NCBI RefSeq assembly: GCF_011075055.1
Contig: NW_025401153.1
Location: forward strand, 1 to 64,000
DNA length: 64,000 nucleotides
DNA from: Mangifera indica
Taxonomy: Eukaryota > Streptophyta > Magnoliopsida > Sapindales > Anacardiaceae
Direction: 5' to 3'
Positions 56,801 to 64,000 of this stretch are shown here, piece after piece. A program made the position numbers and the translations under genes. Under the pieces are notes generated by a model that worked only from the letters and a program-made list of their open reading frames with translations, did no database searches and had not been told where the DNA came from. The stretch's first letter is position 1; every line of letters begins with the position of its first letter.

Positions 56801-59468
56801 ATTGACTGAAAATTGTTGGTTGAAACCTATTAGATATGGACTGCAGAGATACAATAGGAATGCTCCTTTTCAGTCCTGGTAGAAAGTTAATCATACAACA
56901 GAATAATAAGCCTAGGAGTTGTTATTTGTATGTGGCCAAGAAAAAAGGCTCAAAGAGGAAGCTAGATTATTGCTTTAATGAATTCACTCTATAAATTACA
57001 ACTTTCAGTTATAACAGACACAGTGTGATTGTATTGCATATGCGTTTTAGTATCCAAAGTCAAATATCATCTACAGCAACTTCTGTTCTATCATAAGAAC
57101 AGAAATGCAAATCTGTCTTTATACTGCTGATGTATATCAGTCATTTAGAATAAGGATACAGGATGATTAACATTTAATTTGAGACCCACTAAATTGTAAT
57201 AAATCACTATACCTGTTTGCTATGATCTTTATATAAATTGAGTGAAGAGATTTCTGATTGAGCTTGTTTTAGCATTAGAAGATATGATGAGAAAAATGAG
57301 CAATTATGACTGTTTTGTGCAAACAATTTCTCAGTGACAATTTTGTGTAGGAACACTTTCATTATTTCTGTTCCTGTTGGTTTCTTCAAATATTGAGTAA
57401 CATAGTGTTTATAACTTCTTCAGGCCTCCTATTACTTCAGAAATCCAGCTGTAAATGATGTCATAACATTTCAAGCTCCAATTCAGGTTTGCAGATGCAA
57501 GGAAGAATTTTCTCAAATTAACATGCTTTATGGTTAGTTTTTTATTGAAGTTCTACTGTGTTGTAGGCTCATTTACAGCACCCTGGATTAGGGGAGGAAG
57601 ATGTTTTTATTAAAAGAGTTGTTGCAAAAGCAGGAGACTTGGTTCAGGTATTTCTTTCACCCTTTATGGGTTAATGAATTTATTTGGACCTGAACTCTGG
57701 AATTTATGAGATAAAAAGAACTTAGTTGCACCATTTTTCTATCATTATTGTTGTTTAAACTATGTTATTTCCTTGTTTGGTACCTGATTTTGAAAATGAA
57801 GAAAGCAATTGTTTTCCTGTCATTTTTTTATGGGGTCATCGGACGGTTCTTTTGAGTCCTTCCTATCTTTTGCTTAGATGAGTTGCTGCAATGTGTAAAT
57901 TCATCCTCCGGGACATCAATTGAAATTTGTTAGGTACCTGGTTATTTCTCTGCTGGAATTCACTCCTACAGTTCTTTGCCTGTGTAAAACCTGCACTCTT
58001 CATCAACTACCCATCTCTCCCCAGCAATATAATTATCAATCCAACACACACAACAATCAAACAATATATAACAAAGGATACTGAAAATATGACTTGTATT
58101 TCATATGGAATCTGCTTACAATAAATTCAGATTACAATTTCTCTAAAAACCAGTAAGATTCCAGTGACAACTGATTACATCAACCTTCCTAACATAAATT
58201 CTATGGTTGTCGGACATTTGAGAGGCTAGCACTCTCCTCCGGTCCCTCTCCATGCTTTTTTGAATTTTTGGCTGCTTTTTCCCTTCTCTCTTTACTTCTT
58301 TTATCTCCCATAACAGCCAAGCTCTCCCTTGGAACGCCATGTCCCCTTTCCAAATCTAGTGGTCCATGTGCCTGTGAATTTGCCAACTGCTCCATTCTCT
58401 TGCTATCATGTGTCTTGCATATATTTCCCTTACTTTGATTGTTCTTCTTGCGGGAAACATATATGTGGGTTCTAACAAAATTCTATCCAAATATATTAAT
58501 ATCTCGTCAATTTAATATAGAAATATAAGAAATAATTCCAGTTTAGTCCTATAATAAAGTGCTTTCATCTAACACATTGCAGGTTCGTAATGGTTTGCTC
58601 TTTGTCAATGGGATTGTGCAGAATGAAGATTTCATAGCAGAGCAGCCAAGATACACGTCAAACTTAATAGTGTGGCTCTCATCAATTACTTTTATGTCTT
58701 TCCATTTTACTTCACTAATCTGCAACATTTTGCTGCCTGCTTTTGAACAATAATATGGAGTAGTAACTAAATGGCAAATAACCACAAGTAGCCAATAATG
58801 CTCCATGATATATTTGCACCTTCTCACTAGTTGAGGTAGATAAACATGAGCATGACTCATGAAGAAGCCAAGTTGACTCCATGTTTTTGACATCTGAAGG
58901 TTTCATGATCCCAGACATTAGTATCTGCGGGTATATCATGGGCCTTGGATGATACACCATATGTTTGGTGTGCCCCCCTCTTTACTTTTCTTAGTTTCTG
59001 TTGGGCTATTATCCACAGTTGTTTCATACTAATTTCACCTTTCTTTTCACCTCCAGTGTGTGCCAAAAGATCATGTTTATGTGTTGGGGGACAATCGCAA
59101 CAACAGCTTTGACTCCCATGTCTGGTAGTATTCTCAAGCACTCTAATTACCATTTATATTATTGATTTATTGGCCATTTATTTTTTTTTCCAAGGTTGAG
59201 GTATTTCCTTGGATTATTCTTGACTCTATCATGTTAAAATTTTGAAAAATCTCGTTGTGTCTCTCTGTTGGCATATCAAAAGTGCTTTGTACTGTAAATA
59301 TCTTCGAAATATTTCTTCTACATCATAAAAAGTTTATTTGTTTTTCAAATGTTCATTGATGATAGGGGACCCCTGCCTGCAAAAAATATTCTTGGCAGAT
59401 ATGTCACATGCTGCTTCAGACCGTCAAACAGCACGCCTGAAAACCATCAGAGAAGTGAACAGAGATAG
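53872..59468 (+). CDS. Plastid-type signal peptidase I (chloroplast processing peptidase-like, 210 aa)
   Basis: Membrane-bound type I signal peptidase of the S26 family, which cleaves transit or thylakoid-transfer signals with a Ser/Lys dyad. Six exons: 53872-54102, 57424-57486, 57567-57647, 58583-58669, 59057-59124, 59366-59468; phases close to TAG. A hydrophobic segment at about 38-52 (DGFFKILIGFLLWSTF) anchors it. The active-site Ser is S62 in PSSSMFPTL (box B), with RVGD following; the Lys is K114 in VFIKRVVAKAGD (box D); box E is VLGDNRNNSFDSHVWGP near 163-179. The start at 53,872 gives the family's MSFLRPTALYQ beginning. An in-frame ATG 26 codons upstream would add a segment that I do not recognise. 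The protein is shorter than PLSP1 or TPP, which have long transit peptides, so targeting is uncertain. Intron 1 is 3.3 kb and carries an LTR. Confidence 0.9.
56411..56832. mobile_element. Probable solo LTR in intron 1 of the signal peptidase gene
   Basis: It starts TGTTAGACCTC, as Copia LTRs do, and would end GAAACCTATTA, with flanks GATTT (56,406-56,410) and GATAT (56,833-56,837). One mismatch in the duplication and a final TA instead of CA make the right end less certain. Confidence 0.5.
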
Positions 59469-59674
59469 CAGTTCACATGCATGGTGTTGCTTCTTTGCTG
59501 CCTAACACATTTTTTATGCAGATCCATCAAACAGCTGAGCTGAAAACCACTGGAGAAGTGAATAGAGACAGTAAAACCCCCTCCCACCCTCCGCAGTATC
59601 ATGGGAACATTTCTGTATAGCAATTCACATGCATGGAGTTGCTCCTTTGCTGCCTTTAACTCATTGTTTTATGC
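59417..59674 (+). repeat. Tandem duplication of the signal peptidase stop region and 3' UTR
   Basis: Copy 1 (59,417-59,518) covers the last 17 codons and the start of the 3' UTR. Copy 2 (59,519-59,674) repeats CATCAAACAGC, TGAAAACCA, GAGAAGTGAA, TTCACATGCATGG and TTTGCTGCC, with an extra 50 bp in the middle. Copy 2 is out of frame with copy 1 and follows a TTTTTTATGCAG, which resembles a splice acceptor. Confidence 0.8.
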
Positions 59675-60007
59675 ACATTGATTGAATTGTAAGCTATTCA
59701 TGTATGCATGTGCCTAGGAAATCGTAATCACAGGAAACAGAATACCATAAACATTGAGTTTGTTTTTGCACATCTTTGCCATTTGTGACGTCGTTTTCGG
59801 GTCACTTTTTGGGTAGCATTGTACATATTTTGAATTTATGCATATTTGCATTCTGCATAATAGAGTCTGAATCCCACATAAATTTTACTTACGAGATGTA
59901 TATTTGTGATAATGCATTTACCTAATTAGATGGCTGATAAGCTTCACAAACTGGATGTTACTTTAGAGACATATAGTAGTGTCAACTCAATAGTCAATCA
60001 AATTTAG

Positions 60008-60241
60008 GTGCAAAGGCTCTTTGATCTTTACATCTTCAACTTTTTGGAAGGTAAACCTGCAATTGCTGGATCCTACTTAGAAGGGAAACTCCAAAAATAT
60101 CTTCCCAATCCAATTCCATCTTCATTCAGTTATTCCCACTACTTCAAGCTCTACCTCTACGGTCAAACTTGGCTTGCCCGAAACTCAATTGTAAGAGGTG
60201 TGTGGTGTGCTCATACTTGCCAAATCAAACCAAATTTTTAG
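60008..60241 (+). other. Unassigned exon-like frame, 77 codons
   Basis: The stretch 60,010-60,240 is richer in C and G than its neighbours and stays open for 77 codons after an AAATTTAG acceptor-like sequence. The protein has EGKPAIAGSYLEGKLQKYL and YFKLYLYGQTWLARNS. I do not recognise a family, and no partner exon is evident. It may be a captured exon, a small gene, or chance. Confidence 0.2.
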
Positions 60242-60249
60242 CGTCCCTC

Positions 60250-61829
60250 ATAAACTTTACTTTACAGGGTTTTCTTAATTATTATGTTACTGAAATTGAT
60301 AGTAATTAAAATACGTACAAGTATCCGTACAAGTTTTCCACTTGATAAGTCTCAATATATATAAATGTATTGAAAATTGAAGAATATCTATATAATTTAT
60401 AAATAAAATTATTTTTACGAACAAACGTACAAACTTATCTTTATAAATTAAGATAAAAGTTTGTGATTGAATAATATGATTGTTTATTTTTTTTTTAATT
60501 TCAAAATCATCCAATAAAAAATTATTACTTTAGTTGATATATATAAATTTGTATAATTTATTTGTACATAGAATATTACTTCTAATTTATCTTTATCTAT
60601 CTCCGAATTTTTGGTCTATCTCAATAAAGAATCAAAGCAAAGTGGCCACGATCGGTAAGCCCATAACATCAAATTGCTCTTATCTTTTGATGATAATTGG
60701 ATTCTTGATTGTAATGAATCAAATGATGCTGATAATGTGTATCACAATCATTTAAGATGGAAAAAAAATAGAGCTAATTTGGTCATGAGTGCACACTTTC
60801 ATATTATCTCAACATAATTTATGAATTCTTGCAAAAAAAAATAAAAATTAAAAAGTATATATATTAATATGAATTCTTGCAAAAAATATATATATATATA
60901 TCCCTTATTTTGTTATTTCATTAGTATATTTTATTTTATTTTTTTATAATTTCTTAAGACTTTCAGGCAACCAATTGCTCCAGTTAACATATGAAAAAAT
61001 ATATTATCTTATAATCATGGTTATGTAGTAAGCTTCAAAATATGTCAAGAATGGAGATAATAATGGCGCTTGTGTGTCACAAGTCATCAGGTCTGTCACT
61101 TCCATTCCAACTTCTTTGAATTCTTCTGACCTTCAACTTGAAAACCTGAAACACATTCTAGCTCAGCTTTTTTAAGCTCAATGTGAGTCACGAGTCAGGA
61201 CTTGTTGACATGAAAGCGAGTCTCCTCCACTCTCTTTTCCACTCAAGCTTCCACTCTTCAACGAGTCGCCGCATGGCCAGGTGGGTTAACCACTGTCCCC
61301 TCAGGTCATCTTCCACGACAAAACCACAAGAATTACACCGAGTGAATGTAGTCAACAGACAACAACACATGCCCATTTTGTCAACATTCCCTTCACATAC
61401 AACGCACGAGTCGGCAGTGAGCATGATTTTCTTAAAACGACAGCGCGCCCAAAAATTTCAATTTTCCGCAACCTAAGTTGACGCCAATGAGTGAGACTGA
61501 GCGTGCTTATTATTTGTTCATCAGAATGATTAAAAAAAGCATGTGATGCGGAAAAAATCGCGATGATTTATTTGTGTAGGCGCCCAAAGTTGACCCGCTT
61601 ATCAGGATCTCCAAAGTCTTATTACGGGACCCGTTCCCTTTCCGTCATGTGTTGATTTATTGTAAATTTAATATAAGGTGGGTATATTTTTTTAATATAT
61701 AATTATATATTAAATTTATTTTTAATTTAAAATATCTAATCATTCAATATATTAAATATATATCTTATTGTATATCTAAAAATTGTATATATAGTTGATA
61801 TATTTGTCGTAAAGAATGCATTATTTTTT
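60250..61829. other. No recognised gene
   Basis: AT-rich to 61,020. Then 61,030-61,640 is clearly less AT-rich and open in two directions (97 codons plus, 78 codons minus), with no recognisable domain. It may be a promoter or the edge of a gene beyond the repeats; I see nothing decisive. Confidence 0.4.
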
Positions 61830-62706
61830 GGCCAAAAGACTTACTCTCACCTAAAGTTTAGTCCAATCTCAAATTTTCATCCGTTAAATTTTAAAAATTT
61901 AAATATTTACTTGTGAGTTATAAAAATTAACAAAATTCATTAGTTTTAGGGGATGAAATTATCATTTAACTAGTGATATTATAAAAATAAAAATTTATCT
62001 TATTTTTTCCTTAAATCCTAAAAACAAATTTTCTTCAAACTTAAGTTTTGAAAAGTTACATTTCCCCTTTAAGGTTTAAATTTTAGTGACAATTTTCTAG
62101 TACTCTCCTGGTGATGTCTATCCTTTCAAACTATCTCTCTAGGTGCCTCATTGAATTGTCTTCAAATGAATCGTTCGTTTGAAGATGTCTTCGTCTGGAC
62201 TGATTCGTCGTCCAGACAAAGAAGAAGATGAATTATTGTGTACTTAAGATTCGTCGAATTGTCAACTTTTGAAATAAAATGAGCAACGAAGAGGGTTCAT
62301 TGTTGAATGATGGATATCAGATCAAATCGATGATGAACCCATCTTCAATTTTTTCATTCAACTTGAATCAAATGATGGAGCTCGAAAGAGATGTCAATTT
62401 GAGGGAGAGAGAACATTGAAAGGGAAAGACAAAACCGATCCTTGCTTGAGCGACAAAGATGCCAACGGATTCCATTCGTTGACATAGATGAAGAAAAAAA
62501 TAAAACTCTAAGGGGGAATAGGTAAGTTTTCAAAATTTTATTTAAAAGAAATTATTGGTTTTTTAAATTATGATGAGAGAAATGACATTTTCACTCTTAA
62601 ATTTAATAAATTTTATTAACTTTGACGATTAATAAATGTTTAGTTAGGTTTGACAGTGAAAATTTGAAAATAAATTAAAACTTAGATGAAGATAAATATT
62701 TTCTTC
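61830..62706. mobile_element. M-family Mutator-like element, right end decayed
   Basis: The left terminus GGCCAAAAGACTTACTCTCA is near-perfect. The right side keeps AAACTTAGATGAAGATAAAT as its inverted partner, less well conserved. The core has hairpins: TCTTCAAA...TTTGAAGA and GTCTGGAC...GTCCAGAC. No target duplication is recognisable. Confidence 0.6.
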
Positions 62707-63229
62707 TTATATATATATTTTTTAGGGTAGAGCATCAACGACTGAGACTCCTAACGAAGACCTGTAATGCCCAGAAATTTTTATAAATATATTAATGATG
62801 TCGTCTTAGTCCTTTACCAAACTTATATAAATTGTGTATATAATATATAGTATGCTACAACTAATACTTCATACTTTAATTATTGATTTTGTTCTAATGC
62901 CAATTGTTTAGGATTAATTAAAATGAAATTTCGTAGATTATTGACCTTAAGTTTTATAGCTGATTTGAAATTTGGGCATTGGGTATGTAGTTTAACTTGT
63001 CGTGAAGGTTGTAATAATAGTATAACAATTAATTGTCGATTGCTTGCACGATATTATGAGCATTTTTACCCTAATATTTTATATATTTCAAACGTCTTCA
63101 TTTTGTATTTAATAATTAGTGTTATTTAAAATCTTATTAAGTGATTTTATGTGTATATTTTTTTTATATATAAGTTAATTATATAAATAATATGTAATCA
63201 TATGATTGAATCTTAATTAATAAATACGG
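62707..63229. other. No recognised gene
   Basis: AT-rich intergenic DNA. The 68-codon frame at 62,923 has no recognisable feature. Confidence 0.4.
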
Positions 63230-63900
63230 AAACGAAAAAAAAAGTATATAAATTATACGGGAATAATATAACGAATAATAAAAAATACGTTTGTAAAAAA
63301 ATGTCTAAAAAATTTGTATATAAAAAAAGTATAGAACGTGTTTATAGGGGTTAATATGACATATTGTCAGTAATACGTTTTAAAAAATATGACAATATCA
63401 TAATAGTTTTAATACTTTTCACAAATCTCCTATTAAAAATTAATATAACAATTCAAATGTAAAGTATTTTAATTAATTATTAAACCTAATATAACATAAT
63501 ACATAATCAAAATTTTTTGTACAATAAATAACGTATTAGTCAATTGAAAAAAATAAACAAATTAATCAGTTTGGATTTTAGATTTCAAATCAAAGTGAAT
63601 ATTTGTATATGTCACAAGGGAGAAAAAATACAAAATTAGAGTTAAGAATTAAGAAACAAAATTGTTAGGTATTTTTTAAAAGACAATAGCATTTTCGTAA
63701 ATAATTGAAAATAGAAAAAACAATTTAATACTTTAAATTTAGTCAAAAATTCAAAATATAGCAAACGTAAAATATGACGTATAATTTACGTTTAATAAAA
63801 GAAAAATATAAAATACGAGTTTAATATGTTTTGGGTTTAAAAATTCTTTTAAATGTATTTAATATGCAAATAATACAAGAATGTAAATAATACACAAATT
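63230..63900. repeat. Dispersed 0.65-kb repeat, copy 2
   Basis: It aligns with 31,780-32,440 in the same orientation, 31.4 kb away, with many shared words such as AATACTTTTCACAAATCTCC and AACATAATACATAATCAAAA. No coding frame. Confidence 0.75.
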
Positions 63901-64000
63901 TATTAATTAAAAATTAAATGTTATTTTATTTTTAATTTAAAATTATCTAATTATATAAAAATATATTACTTTATAAAAATAAATTACTTATATATTAAAT

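Overview
The window is nuclear DNA of a flowering plant, most likely a eudicot. It is very AT-rich, its genes have many GT-AG introns, and it holds class I NRAMP metal transporters, an A1-type mitotic cyclin and a plastid-type signal peptidase. The space between genes is filled with LTR and DNA-transposon remnants. I cannot name the species from the sequence.

Layout. (1) 1-29.4 kb is a tandem NRAMP array, all copies on the minus strand. Copy C (1-725) is cut by the window edge and frameshifted in exon 1. Copy D (3.36-4.71 kb) is a relic with exons 6-11 only. Copy A (13.29-16.70 kb) and copy B (23.13-26.44 kb) have complete 13-exon frames of 529 and 554 codons. The duplicated unit includes flanks: a 3' flank is shared by A and B, and an upstream module with ACGT boxes is found near C, A and B and once more, without a gene, at 28.9-29.4 kb. 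LTR elements have inserted between and into the units; one of about 2.2 kb sits in the former 3' coding end of copy A. (2) 29.4-38.5 kb is transposon-rich, with one small intronless DUF688-type gene on the minus strand (32,987-33,523). (3) 38.5-51.2 kb is a cyclin A1 pair on the plus strand: a decayed copy (38.77-44.73 kb) and an intact 11-exon gene (47.74-51.20 kb). (4) 53.87-59.47 kb is a six-exon plastid-type signal peptidase I gene on the plus strand. (5) 59.5-64 kb has no gene I can name.

The features that stand out are: the two intact NRAMP paralogues differ from the canonical metal site in complementary ways (B has DPGS in TM1 but keeps A and M in TM6; A keeps DPGN but has T and V in TM6); a dispersed family of Mutator-like terminal-inverted-repeat elements (TIR starting GGCCAAAAGACTTATT, about 9-bp target duplications) whose cores are hairpins of GTC/GAC-rich sequence; and several insertions dated or delimited by clear target-site duplications. 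The genes are not an operon; they share neighbourhood and duplication history, not a pathway.

Exon coordinates below were read by hand from splice signals and paralogue alignment. They keep reading phase throughout, but no transcript was available. Transposon classes are assigned from ends and target duplications, not from database matches.
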